Part shown: positions 8,368-19,500 of the stretch, one piece after another
Position numbering within the stretch: position 1 is the first letter of the stretch
How the letters are laid out: each line of letters starts with the position of its first letter
Assembly: GCF_019977755.1 (NCBI RefSeq)
Contig: NZ_AP025144.1
Location: 1,674,001 to 1,738,000, forward strand
Source: Vibrio penaeicida
GTDB lineage: Bacteria; Pseudomonadota; Gammaproteobacteria; Enterobacterales; Vibrionaceae
DNA: 64,000 bases
Reading direction: 5' to 3'
The notes under the pieces: generated by a model
The model's input: the letters and a program-made list of their open reading frames with translations, nothing else
Databases searched by the model: none
Told to the model about the DNA's origin: nothing
Position numbers and translations under genes: made by a program

Positions 8368-11300
8368 ATGACTTCAAAAGATAAAAAAAACAAAAAACCC
8401 ATAACTGACTCAATTATAAGTAAATTTACAGATAACGTACGTCTTTCTCCTGATTCCCCTGCCTTAGATGATAATGTTGAATTTTTAACCTATGCACAGG
8501 TTGATGTTCTTAGCAACAAAGTTGCCTATCACATTAGCTTGATACAAAACGAATCGTCGGCTTCTGTGTTGTCTGTTGGTATTTCACTTGAGCGTGGAAA
8601 TGACATGATCATTGCCATGCTCGGTGTCCTTAAAGCTGGGGCAATCTATGTACCTATCGACCCCAACCAGCCAGCAGACAGAAAGCGTTATATGTATGAA
8701 AACGCGAACTGCGACTATCTGATTTGCGATGAAGACAATACATTTAGTGACCTCTCCAATCACTGCGATGACCCATATGTGAAAAGAGGATTAATTAAAA
8801 ACTTAAGAGTTACAGAAGCCCCTTCGTCTGCAGATGCTCGTTCTCCAAAAGTTCATGATGTGGCGTGCATTCTTCATACTTCTGGATCAACAGGAGTACC
8901 AAAAGGCGCAGCATTAACGCACCTTGGTTTACTCAATACCAGTTTTTCACTCAGCGAAAAGATGAGGCTTGATGCCACTTCCACTGTCCTCCATTACGCA
9001 TCGTTAGGGTTTGATTCTGCGACACTTGAATGGCTGCTGGCTCTGACTAACGGCGCTCAATTGGTGATCATTCCAGAAGATGACCGCACAGCACCGGATG
9101 CGTTGGCAGAATTTGTAGCTCGAAAGCAGGTCACGCACGCTATTTTTCCTTCAACTATGTTGCCCTACTTGGACATCAACCGTTCATACGTATTAAAAGC
9201 CATGGCATCTGTTGGAGATGTTGCCGACCCAAGCTTGTTGTGGCAATGGACCCAAAAGTGCAGCGTGTTTAATGGCTATGGTCCGATGGAAATGTCAATT
9301 TGTACCTCGTTACATTCAGTGCTGGATGCCGAGCCAATCACCTTGGGCAAGCCAATTGACCGAACCGAGGTTTTGGTTGTTGGGGATAGTGGCGCTCCCG
9401 TTGATACGGATGAAGTAGGCGAGCTCTGGGCAACTGGGGTGGGGCTATCTTTAGGCTATATAAATAACCCAAGTCAGACCGCCAAGTCGTTTGAACAACG
9501 TCAAGATGGAAGGACTTGGTATAAAACCGGCGACTTAGTGAAGTTGGACTCAAAGGGAGAGCTGCATTTTGTTGGGCGAAAAGATCATCAAGTTAAAATT
9601 CGTGGCAATCGAGTGGAACTGGAAGAGATCGAGCAAAGCCTCAAGTCGCTTCAAACGGTAGAAAACGCGTGTGTTGTGGTCAAGCAAGACGCAGGTGGCA
9701 ATAAGTATCTGGCGGCGTTTATCTCCGGAGACGAAAAAGTCACAGGTGATGAAACCGATCATGTGCGCCAGCAACTAACCGAAATGTTGCCTGAAAGCCA
9801 TTTACCAAGAGTGTTTCAATGGCTGGATTCCATGCCACTAACGGCAAACTTGAAAGTCGACCGCTTGGCTATTCAAAATATTCATCTTACAGATTCAAAA
9901 AAGGCTGTCACGCAGAGTGATAATGTTCTGAAAGCATTATTTTTATCAGAACTTGGGGGGGGAGATTTAGCCGATGATGCTCATTTCTATCAGAAAGGGG
10001 GCGACTCGATTGCATCCATTCGGTTGATCAACCAAATAAACCGGGTTTTCAATTGCAACTTGAGCATGCGCGAGTTTAGGGAAAACCCAACCATTTCAGG
10101 GATTGAGAATCTTATCTCTGCGAAGGGTTTAACTTCTATAGCCGATGCCAATTCAAAAACTGGTGCTACTTCAAAAACCGATGCTATCTCAAAAGCCTTA
10201 GTTCAACACCAAAACAGACCAGAAATGTTTGATTTATCAAGCCAACAATTAGTGGCTTGGTATATGTCCAAGCAGCAACCGGAGAGCAAAGCCTACCTCG
10301 CTGAAGCGGCGATTCACTTTTCGGGTGAATTGAACTTTCATGCGTTGGAAAAATCGCTCAACGCCTTGTTTGCTCGTCATGACATCTATCGAACCATTTT
10401 CAAAGATGAATCTGGTGAGCCTATGCAAACTGTGCTGCCCAGTTTCGAAATGAAACTTAGGGTAATTGAAGCCGAAGCGGTCATAGAGCGCGCTGAAGCT
10501 GGCTCAAATTGCAACATAGTCCTAGATAAAAAAGCCGTTATTGACCGTGTGTTGACTCAAGAACTGCCAGGTATTTCCGATCTTTCAACGCTACCTCTTG
10601 CCGAGTTCGTATTAATCCGATTTAGCCCTAACGATCACGTGCTGTTGCACCAAGAGCATCATATTATTCACGACGGTTGGAGCGGCAGCGAATTTACTCG
10701 GGAAATGATGGAAGCGTACCGCGCTTACTCAAATTGTAAGGAATCTAGTGATACCAAATGGACGCCAGAACCTGTCGCGCAATATTATGATTTCCATATG
10801 GCGCAACAGGCATGGTTAGAGTCGAAAGAAGCAACCGAACAGCTGGATTACTGGAAAGGTAAGCTAGAAGGTAGCCCTCAAGGTGTCGCGCTATTTGGCA
10901 AGCAATCCCATTCCCTCGGTTTTTCTGGTGGGCATCAAAAAATGGTGTTTACCAAAGCCCAGTGGGCATCAATGGAACATCGATGTCAGCAGCTCGGCAT
11001 GACGCCATTCGCTTTTACTTCCGCTGTGCTTTATCTTTGTATGTGGCGATATTCAGGTCAACAAGACCTCACATTTGGCTCTGCTTTTGCTAACCGAAAT
11101 TGGCGAGATTCTCACGGTACCCTCGGCATGTTGGTGAACACATTGGTGCTTCGACAGGCGATGGATTCGACGCAGTGCGTCTCTGACTTTCTTGCCGAGA
11201 CCCAACGTGTGATTGATGAGGCGCAAGACAACCAAGAGCTGCCGTTCACAAAAATAGTGGAAGCGTTAAACCCAGATAGATCTTCCGTCAGTAATCCGTT

Positions 11301-13578
11301 TTTTAATGTTCTTTTGGGCTTTCACGATACACCTATCGATGTTGATGCCATACCTGATCTGGACTGGTACAAAGATGAAACCATGATTTCGGAAACCTCC
11401 AAGTTCGACTTAGATTGTTTGGTTGTGCCGCGTGGCGAGTCGTTCAATCAAGACGGTGAGGTTCATTTTTTGTGGGAATATCGGAGCGATGTGTATTCAC
11501 CCGAAGAAATCGCCGTATTTTTGGAAAGCTTCCATGGCTTGTTTTTACAGCTGAGTGAAAGCTATGAATCCATGGCATCACAGCCTTTATCTTCTGTATC
11601 GGCGATAACACCTAATCAATCTAAGTGCTTGGTTGAGGACTGGGGTGTTGGCGGTGCGCTATCTCACCCTGTTCGACACAAATACGCCAAATCGAGCATC
11701 GCCGCTCTGATTGAAAAGGGTGTTCAGAACTTCCCACAAAAAGTGGCACTGAGTACGAATAATCAAAAAATTACCTACGCTGAACTGGATAGAACGGCAA
11801 GCCAAATTGCCATTGATATGGATGCTCTGGGTATTGCGCCTGGTGATCGAGTTGGTATTTCAGCAGGTCGATCCATTGAGCTGGTGGCATCCATGCTTGC
11901 GGTGTTTAAGTTAGGCGGTTGTGCGGTGGTTATAGACCCGAGTTTACCGCGTCAGCGTCATGTATTTATGGCGCAAGATGCCAATATTTCGATACTGCTA
12001 TTTGATGGACGTGATTCGGTTCATCAAGACAACAATGAAGCCGTTGGATCGTTAGCACCACTCACGCTGGACATTGCCCAGTGCTTTGGGATTGATAGTA
12101 CCAGCCGTGTTTGGCGAACCCCTATTTTTGAAGACAATCTCAGCGCTTATGTGTTGTACACATCTGGCTCTACTGGCGTTCCAAAAGGCGTCGAGGTGAC
12201 GCAATCGTCGCTTCACAATGAATGTTGCTGGCACATCGACCAATTCAAATTGAACGAAGATAGTATCGGAACGAGCCTTGCTTTTGCTGGGTTTGATGCC
12301 TTTTTGGCGGAGGTTTTTCCTTTGCTTATGTCCGCAGGGCACGTGGTTTTGATTGAAGATAAAGATCGAGATAACCTCACCGCGTTATCCGATTGCATGA
12401 ATAGTCACAACGTCACTCATAGCTGTTTACCAACAGGGTTACTTGAAGCCGCTTGTGCCAGCCAGTTTAAATGGCCAAGCTCGCTTGAAAACCTACTAGT
12501 TGGTGGGGATGCTCTCGGTAATGTTGTGTTTCCAGAAGGGTTTGACGCCAGCTTTTACAATCTGTATGGCCCTACAGAAACCACCATCGACGCGACGTTC
12601 GCCAAGCTTACTCCTAAAACAAGGGGCGATGATGGATCAGAGTCGCTAGCACCGCCGATAGGGCGCCCTATCGCCAATGCTTTTGCGGCAGTGATTATCG
12701 ATGGCGATATAGCACCTATTGGCGTTCCCGGAGAATTGTTCATGGGGGGCGCTGGCATAGCCAATGGTTATCTTAATCAAGCGGAATTAACCCAAGAACG
12801 CTTTTCCCTAGGGGATGTTTCGTCGTTTGCTTCGGATATTCGTTGGTACAAAACAGGGGATTTGGTTCGCTGGTTACCTAGCGGTGAACTTGAATATCTC
12901 GGGCGGTTGAATGATGAAGTTAAAGTTCGGGGTTATCGTGTTTCTTTAGGGGAAATTAGCGCTCAACTTTTACAACTTGAAGAGGTGGCGCAAGCTACCG
13001 TGGTTGTTAGGCAAGGCGCAATATACGCTTATGTAACCTTAACGGATCATGAGGCGATTGCATGGAAAAGTAACAGCACCAAGTATGAACGCCAGCTAGC
13101 AAGAAAAGTACGCGTGTCTCTTAAAAAGACTCTACCTGAATACATGCGCCCCAGTGCCACTCTGATCATAGATTCCCTTCCACTTACCGAACAAGGCAAG
13201 CTTGATAAACGTCGTTTGCCTTCACCGTTTGAAGAAGAAACCACCTTTGAGAGTGCCAGCGGCGTTATGGAAGAAGCCATTCTCGCTATCTGGCTGGAAT
13301 GTTTAGAGCTGCCTTCGCTCAGTGTTACCGACAACTTTTTCTCGATTGGAGGGCATTCGCTTTTGGCTATGCGGATTATTGCTCGTATCCGAATGGAGCA
13401 AGGGGTCGAGCTCCAAATGAGTGACTTTTTTGAATTCAGCACGGTGCGTGAATTGGCGAGTTACATCGAGAGTATTCTTGCGGTTCAAGACGACGGGTTC
13501 TCTAGCATCTCTGGAAGTGGGGGTGAGATTGAAGGTGAAGGATCCGATTCCGAATTCTTGGAAGAGGGTGAAATCTAA
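8368..13578 (+). CDS. Non-ribosomal peptide synthetase 1 (A-T-C-A-T)
   Basis: 1736 residues from the ATG at 8368 (AGG upstream); a TTG at 8341 in frame lacks a ribosome site. Domains in order: A1 about 20-500 (TSGSTGVPKG near 171, YKTGDLV near 385); carrier T1 with Ser547 in GGDSIA; C about 610-1040 with the active site HHIIHDG at 764-770; A2 about 1095-1600 (TSGSTGVPKG near 1265, NLYGPTETT); carrier T2 with Ser1664 in GGHSLL. A short acidic Gly/Glu-rich tail follows. There is no N-terminal C domain, so A1-T1 is an initiation module. Pocket residues read by eye against GrsA are DSLIAVGICK (A1) and DAACLGLIDK (A2); neither matches a code I can name. The acidic tail probably docks with the TubC-like N-terminus of synthetase 2. 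The stop overlaps the next start as TAATG, implying translational coupling. Confidence 0.92.
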   Translation: MTSKDKKNKKPITDSIISKFTDNVRLSPDSPALDDNVEFLTYAQVDVLSNKVAYHISLIQNESSASVLSVGISLERGNDMIIAMLGVLKAGAIYVPIDPNQPADRKRYMYENANCDYLICDEDNTFSDLSNHCDDPYVKRGLIKNLRVTEAPSSADARSPKVHDVACILHTSGSTGVPKGAALTHLGLLNTSFSLSEKMRLDATSTVLHYASLGFDSATLEWLLALTNGAQLVIIPEDDRTAPDALAEFVARKQVTHAIFPSTMLPYLDINRSYVLKAMASVGDVADPSLLWQWTQKCSVFNGYGPMEMSICTSLHSVLDAEPITLGKPIDRTEVLVVGDSGAPVDTDEVGELWATGVGLSLGYINNPSQTAKSFEQRQDGRTWYKTGDLVKLDSKGELHFVGRKDHQVKIRGNRVELEEIEQSLKSLQTVENACVVVKQDAGGNKYLAAFISGDEKVTGDETDHVRQQLTEMLPESHLPRVFQWLDSMPLTANLKVDRLAIQNIHLTDSKKAVTQSDNVLKALFLSELGGGDLADDAHFYQKGGDSIASIRLINQINRVFNCNLSMREFRENPTISGIENLISAKGLTSIADANSKTGATSKTDAISKALVQHQNRPEMFDLSSQQLVAWYMSKQQPESKAYLAEAAIHFSGELNFHALEKSLNALFARHDIYRTIFKDESGEPMQTVLPSFEMKLRVIEAEAVIERAEAGSNCNIVLDKKAVIDRVLTQELPGISDLSTLPLAEFVLIRFSPNDHVLLHQEHHIIHDGWSGSEFTREMMEAYRAYSNCKESSDTKWTPEPVAQYYDFHMAQQAWLESKEATEQLDYWKGKLEGSPQGVALFGKQSHSLGFSGGHQKMVFTKAQWASMEHRCQQLGMTPFAFTSAVLYLCMWRYSGQQDLTFGSAFANRNWRDSHGTLGMLVNTLVLRQAMDSTQCVSDFLAETQRVIDEAQDNQELPFTKIVEALNPDRSSVSNPFFNVLLGFHDTPIDVDAIPDLDWYKDETMISETSKFDLDCLVVPRGESFNQDGEVHFLWEYRSDVYSPEEIAVFLESFHGLFLQLSESYESMASQPLSSVSAITPNQSKCLVEDWGVGGALSHPVRHKYAKSSIAALIEKGVQNFPQKVALSTNNQKITYAELDRTASQIAIDMDALGIAPGDRVGISAGRSIELVASMLAVFKLGGCAVVIDPSLPRQRHVFMAQDANISILLFDGRDSVHQDNNEAVGSLAPLTLDIAQCFGIDSTSRVWRTPIFEDNLSAYVLYTSGSTGVPKGVEVTQSSLHNECCWHIDQFKLNEDSIGTSLAFAGFDAFLAEVFPLLMSAGHVVLIEDKDRDNLTALSDCMNSHNVTHSCLPTGLLEAACASQFKWPSSLENLLVGGDALGNVVFPEGFDASFYNLYGPTETTIDATFAKLTPKTRGDDGSESLAPPIGRPIANAFAAVIIDGDIAPIGVPGELFMGGAGIANGYLNQAELTQERFSLGDVSSFASDIRWYKTGDLVRWLPSGELEYLGRLNDEVKVRGYRVSLGEISAQLLQLEEVAQATVVVRQGAIYAYVTLTDHEAIAWKSNSTKYERQLARKVRVSLKKTLPEYMRPSATLIIDSLPLTEQGKLDKRRLPSPFEEETTFESASGVMEEAILAIWLECLELPSLSVTDNFFSIGGHSLLAMRIIARIRMEQGVELQMSDFFEFSTVRELASYIESILAVQDDGFSSISGSGGEIEGEGSDSEFLEEGEI

Positions 13579-16500
13579 TGGCTCACGAATTGATTCGGTT
13601 AGCGAAATCGCAAGGTGTACACCTTTACTTAGATAACGGCGCCTTAAAATATAAAGCCAAAAATGGCCTGAGCAAAGAATTAGCCACGGCATTGCGCAGC
13701 AGTAAATCCGAAGTAATTGCGTTTTTGCAGCAACATACAAAGCAAAGCACCAGTATCCCAAAGAAAGAAGCCAACAGGTTGCGATTTCCCTTAACGTCTG
13801 CGCAGCAACGACTATTTTACTTAGAAACGTTATACGGAGATAAAGCACCTTACAATATGGCGACAGCGTTTCGAATGAGTGGTAAGCCAAGCATTGAGAA
13901 GCTGGAAAACGCCATTAATGCCATTATCGAAAAGCATCAGGTACTCAAAACGCAATTCCAGATTATGGATGGAATACCTGAACAGGTGATATCGCCAGAC
14001 GTTCTATTTACTATCTCTGAATGTCCTGATACACCAAGCATTTCCAATGCTGTAACAGATGAGGAATGGATGGCGGAAGAGGCAAGCCGACCATTTATCT
14101 TATCTGAAGCCCCTTTATTCAGGGTTAGCACAAAAGCCAGTTCAAACTCGAATAGCACTCTGATCCTGTTTGTATTCCATCATATTGTGTTTGACGGTTT
14201 GTCTTACCGACTTTTTTTCAATGCCCTTAATGAGTATTTGTCTACAGGGAAGATTGAACAAGTTGTAGATTATCAATACGGCGATTATGCCGCTTGGCAA
14301 CAAACTGAGGGTAATACGGCTTTAAAAGCCGGAGAAGCGTATTGGTTTAAGCAAATGAAAGGCGTTGAAGAGCTCAACAGCTTAACCCCTGATTTTCCGC
14401 GCCCCGATACGCCTGAGTTTTCGGGCACGATTAGCCGACAAATTCTGGATAAACATTTAACCGCGACACTCAGAGCCTTTGCCCAGCAACAAGGGGTTTC
14501 GTTATTTACGTTACTTCAAACGTTTTTCTCACTATTGATTGGGCGTTGGACAGAGCGATCCGATGTTGTAACGGGTACGCCTGTCGCTGGGCGTCAAGTG
14601 TCCGGTTCAGAACAACTTATTGGCTTTTTTGTTAACACCTTAGCCCTTCGTTTTAATCTCGCCGATGATCATACTTTTCTGAGTTTACTCAAGCATTCAA
14701 AAACCAAAATAGCGGAAGCGTTTCGACATCAAGACGTGCCATTCGAGCGCATTGTTCAACAGCTAGGACATGAGAGAAGAAGCGGCTTTTCACCCATTTT
14801 ACAAGTACTGTTTGCGTTGCACGAGGAAGGAGAGTTTCAACTCGATATCGATGGTATTCCGTGTGAAAACGTGGTGGTTGAGCGCAGCAACATCAACTTC
14901 GAACTTGAACTTCACATCATGGACAAAGGGGAGGTGTTGGAGGCGACGTGGGTGTTTGCTGATAACCTTTTCCATGAAAGTACCATCACATCGCTGCAAG
15001 AAGCGTTGAATGCACTGATTCAAGGTGTATTGGCTGAACCTGAATCCGACATTCATCAATTACAGTTGATTTCGCTGAAAACCGAGCAAACCATCGCGTC
15101 TTGGAACCAAACTGGTAGGGACTACCCGTTAGACAAAACGTTTGTCACGCTATTTGAAGAACAAGCTGCCAAAACCCCCGATAGCGTTGCGTGCGAATGG
15201 TCTAATGCTAATGGAGGTGTTGAAAGCCTCAGTTATCACGCGTTAAACGAAAAGGCCAACCGCCTTGCGAACTACTTGATAGATAAAGGTGTGAAATACG
15301 ATCAATGTGTCGGCCTGATTGATGCTTGGTCGCATACGTCTTTGGTTGGTATTTTGGGGATATTAAAAAGTGGTGCAGCGTATTTACCGCTGGATCCTAA
15401 TCACCCAGAGCAGCGCTTGAATCAAATATTGTCTTTGGCGTCTGTCGAAGTGCTGCTGATGGCAGGTTCCTTTGAATTAGATAGAGCAACAGCTCAATCC
15501 GTTCATACAGTGGTGGATTTAAGTGAGCCCGATTTTTGGGTCGAGCTTTCCCCAGCTTCACAGTCAGACCCGCTTGCGCATACAAATCCTAGTGAACGGG
15601 GAATCGCGTCGCAGCCAGACCATCTTGCGTATGTGATCTATACGTCCGGCTCCACTGGTGTTCCAAAAGGCGTGATGGTTGAACACAAAAACGTTTCGAA
15701 CTTTCTGTTTTCATTGCAAGACACGGTCGAGTTGGAATCAACGGATGTCGTCGCGTCCATTGCGCCACCCGCGTTTGATATCCACGTAACGGAAATGTAT
15801 TTACCGCTAATGTTGGGAGCAAAAGTGGTGCTGCTGAATTGGGAGCAAACGCGCGCTCCTTCTTCTATCGCACAATGCCAGCAGCAACACAGCATAAGCA
15901 TGATGCAGGGTACGCCTTCAACATGGCAAATGCTAATCGACGACGGTTGGCAGCCATACAATGGTTTGAAAATGCTGACGGGTGGTGATGCACTTGGCAG
16001 GCAACTTCACGATAAGCTATTGAGCAGTGGAAGCACGGCTCGATTTTACAACTTGTACGGACCAACGGAAACCACGGTCTATTGTTCCGGCAACGAAGCG
16101 TTTCTTGATAACCCACGCATCCACGTTGGGCGTGCATTTCCGAACAACCATTACTATGTTCTGGATGATTTTCATCAACACCGCCCTATTGGTTGCATTG
16201 GCGAAGTGTACCTTTCTGGTGACAACGTCACAAGAGGGTATCTAGGGCAGCCAGAACTCACGACTGAAAAATACCGCATTGATCCTTTTCTAAAAGAAAA
16301 GCATCGCTTATACCAAACGGGTGATTTGGGAAGATGGTTGCCAGATGGGACCATCGAAATCGTTGGGCGTAAAGATTTCCAAGTAAAAGTGAATGGATTT
16401 CGAATTGAGCTGGGTGATATTGAACATCAAATAAGGCAGCACTCAGACGTTGAACAAAGCCTAGTGACTGCAATACCTAAAAGCCGGATAACGGGCAGTG

Positions 16501-19500
16501 AACCGTCAATAGGTGAGCCGCAGATATTGGTTGCCTACATCAAAAGCCAAGCCGATAGTCTTGAGCTAGAAGAAGCATTGAAATCAAGGTTGGAACGGGC
16601 GCTTCCAAGGTACATGATGCCGAATTTCATTATGGTATTGCCTGAATTCCCACTAACGGACAACCGTAAAGTAGATCGGCGCGCACTGCCTCTTCCGGCG
16701 TTTCACCTGCAATCCGAAAGCAAGGTACCCACATCGGATACCGAGCGTTCGCTTTGTGCGATATGGTCGGAATTACTCGAACAAGATATCCAGAATATAG
16801 AGGCAAGCTTCTTTTCATTAGGAGGGCATTCTATTCTTGCGATCAAAATGATCAGCCAAATTCAGGAGCATTTTGGTGTTCGTTTGTCACTTAAAGTGTT
16901 GTTTGACGCCCCCACAATTGAACAAATGGCAGAGGTTCTCGATGAGCAACTTATCAACTCGTCAGAGCAAGAGAGTAATGGTCATATACCCATTATTCCG
17001 AGAGCTGCGACCAAGAGTGTTGCGCCACTGTCATACTCTCAGCAACGCTTATGGGCGTTAGATTTACTTGAAGCAAAAGGGCGATTTTACGCGGTACCTT
17101 TAATTTATGATGTAGACGAAAACATAAATCATCAGGCACTTTATCAAGCCTGTCTGGCTTTGATTCAACGCCATCAAATACTCCAAACAGGGTATCAAGT
17201 GGTCGAAGGTTCAAACGGAGCTTCGAGTGCTGAACAAATCACGATGGGCGAAGATGCATTCCAATTTTTTACTGAAGATGTTACTAAGCAAACCGAGCTG
17301 AACAAAGAGAAAGCGCTAGGTGAGTTCGAAAGGAAAATGGTTGATACGCCTTTTGAATTGGCTAAAGGCGAAGTATTCAGAGTTGGGTTAGCTAAGCTAG
17401 GAGAGCGTAAGAGTCGCTTATTTATAGTGGTTCACCATATCGCGACAGACGGCTTATCTTTATCGATACTGCTCAACGAACTTCAGCATTACTATCTTTC
17501 ACTTTGTTCTAACCATTCGAGCGAAAATTTGAAGCCGTTACCCTTGCAATACCGCGATTATGCGGCTTGGCAACGGGAACAATATGGCAGTGAAAGCTGT
17601 CTTCGACATCGTTTAGAAGCCTATTGGGATCAACGGCTAAAAGACTCCCCCGAACAGCACGCTTTGCCACTCGATTTTGCGCGCCCAGAAACACCAACTT
17701 ACCAAGGCAAAGCGTTCAAACGTTCCTTGGGGGAGGAATTGTCGGAGAATCTCACCTCCTCAGCTAAGCAACACAGCACGACGTTGTTTAACGTTATTTA
17801 CAGTGCTTTCTCTCTTTTGCTGACACGCTACTCTGGAGTTGAAGAGATCGTTATAGGGACGCCCGTTGCAAACCGTGAGCGAAAAGAGTTAGACGACTTG
17901 GTCGGCTTTTTTGTGAACAACCTGCCGCTTCGCGCAAAGGTGGAACCATCCGATAGTTTTGAGTCCTTACTCAAGCGAAATCATCAACACATTTTGCAAG
18001 ATTTTGAGCATCAATCTTTGCCATTTGAACACATCATCTCGCTGGTTAATCATCGCCGTCAGCTCAATTGCCCTCCAATCTTCCAAGTTATGCTTTCAAT
18101 GGAGCAAGAAAGCCATGAGACCATTGATTTTGGTTTCACTCAGGCAGCGGCAGTGTCCCCAAATTCTACTGAGGCTAGGTTTGATTTAACGTTGGGTGTT
18201 AGACAATCCTCAGATGGGATTGCACTCTCTTGGAATTTCTCCAGTGATATTTTTGAGCAGGCGACGATAGAGTCCATGGCCGTGAGTTTTGAAACATTGA
18301 TTTCCAAGCTTGTTGCAGAACCTAAATCCGAGGTGAAAACACACGCCCTTGCTGATTGGAGCGTGTTCGACATAGAAGCCGATAACGTAAAATCAAACGA
18401 CCAATCTACGACATTATTGGCATTGTTCGACAAACAAGTAGCGCGTCATCCAAAGGGTATCGCGCTTGTGTGTGAAGAGCGTGAGATCAGTTTTGATCGT
18501 TTGGATGCACTGGCGAATCGGCTAGCGAATATGCTGGCTAGCAAAGGTGTGAAGCCGGAAGAACCGATAGCCATTGTGCTAGACCGCTCGCCAGAGATGA
18601 TCATTGCCATGCTTGGTGTTGTAAAAGCTGGTGGCGCGTATGTACCGCTGGACAGCAACCAGCCGAGTCAAAGACTTATCCAAATTATTAAAGACAGCGG
18701 AGCACAATTTGTTCTGACGTCGATAAAGCTTGCGAAAACCACCTTGTCTGAACTGTCGGATGAAAGGTTGATACCCATCGAGTCAGAATCGCTTTTGGGC
18801 GAGCAGATTAGTCGATTATCTTCTAAACAATTACCTCATAAACAATTGTCCCCTAAACAGCTGGCGTACGTCATTTATACCTCGGGGTCGACAGGGCAAC
18901 CGAAAGGGGTGATGGTCGAGCACCAAGGTGTGGCGAATTACATTCAAAACCAAAATGAGTACTTAAACCTGAGCGAATCGGATATAAGCGACTCCGCTGG
19001 TTTTCTTTACTTAACCAATTTTGCGTTCGATACGTCGGTAGCCAGTATTTGGGGAGCCCTTGCCAGTGGTCGCCCGCTGCATATCGTCTCGGAAGCAGAG
19101 CGCTTTGATATCGATAAGCTGCAAGCCAAACTCTATCAACCAGAGCGTTATGCCGTGGCGTACATTCCTCCAGCGTTGCTAAAAGAGCTGGATGTATCTG
19201 GGCAGGGGGAATTGATTCCACGAATGGTGGTGTCGGGGGAGGCAACAGATGCCGATCTTATTCATTCATTAGTTAATCGAACACAGCTTTTCAATGAATA
19301 CGGACCGACGGAAAACAGCGTATGTTCTACCGTTCATCGGTATGAAAAAGGCGATGTCGCGAATGTGATAGGGAAACCGATCGCAGGCGTTGGTTACGCA
19401 CTATTGGATGATTTTTATCTCCCTGTACCGCAAGGGGCAAAAGGGCGCTTGTATTTGAGTGGAGCCGGTGTTGCGCGAGGGTATGTAGGTAAGCCTGAGC

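Noticed and set aside
13303..13890. 195-codon open frame on the minus strand across the synthetase 1/2 junction
   Set aside because: Lies wholly opposite two confirmed synthetase genes, has no family resemblance and no ribosome site.
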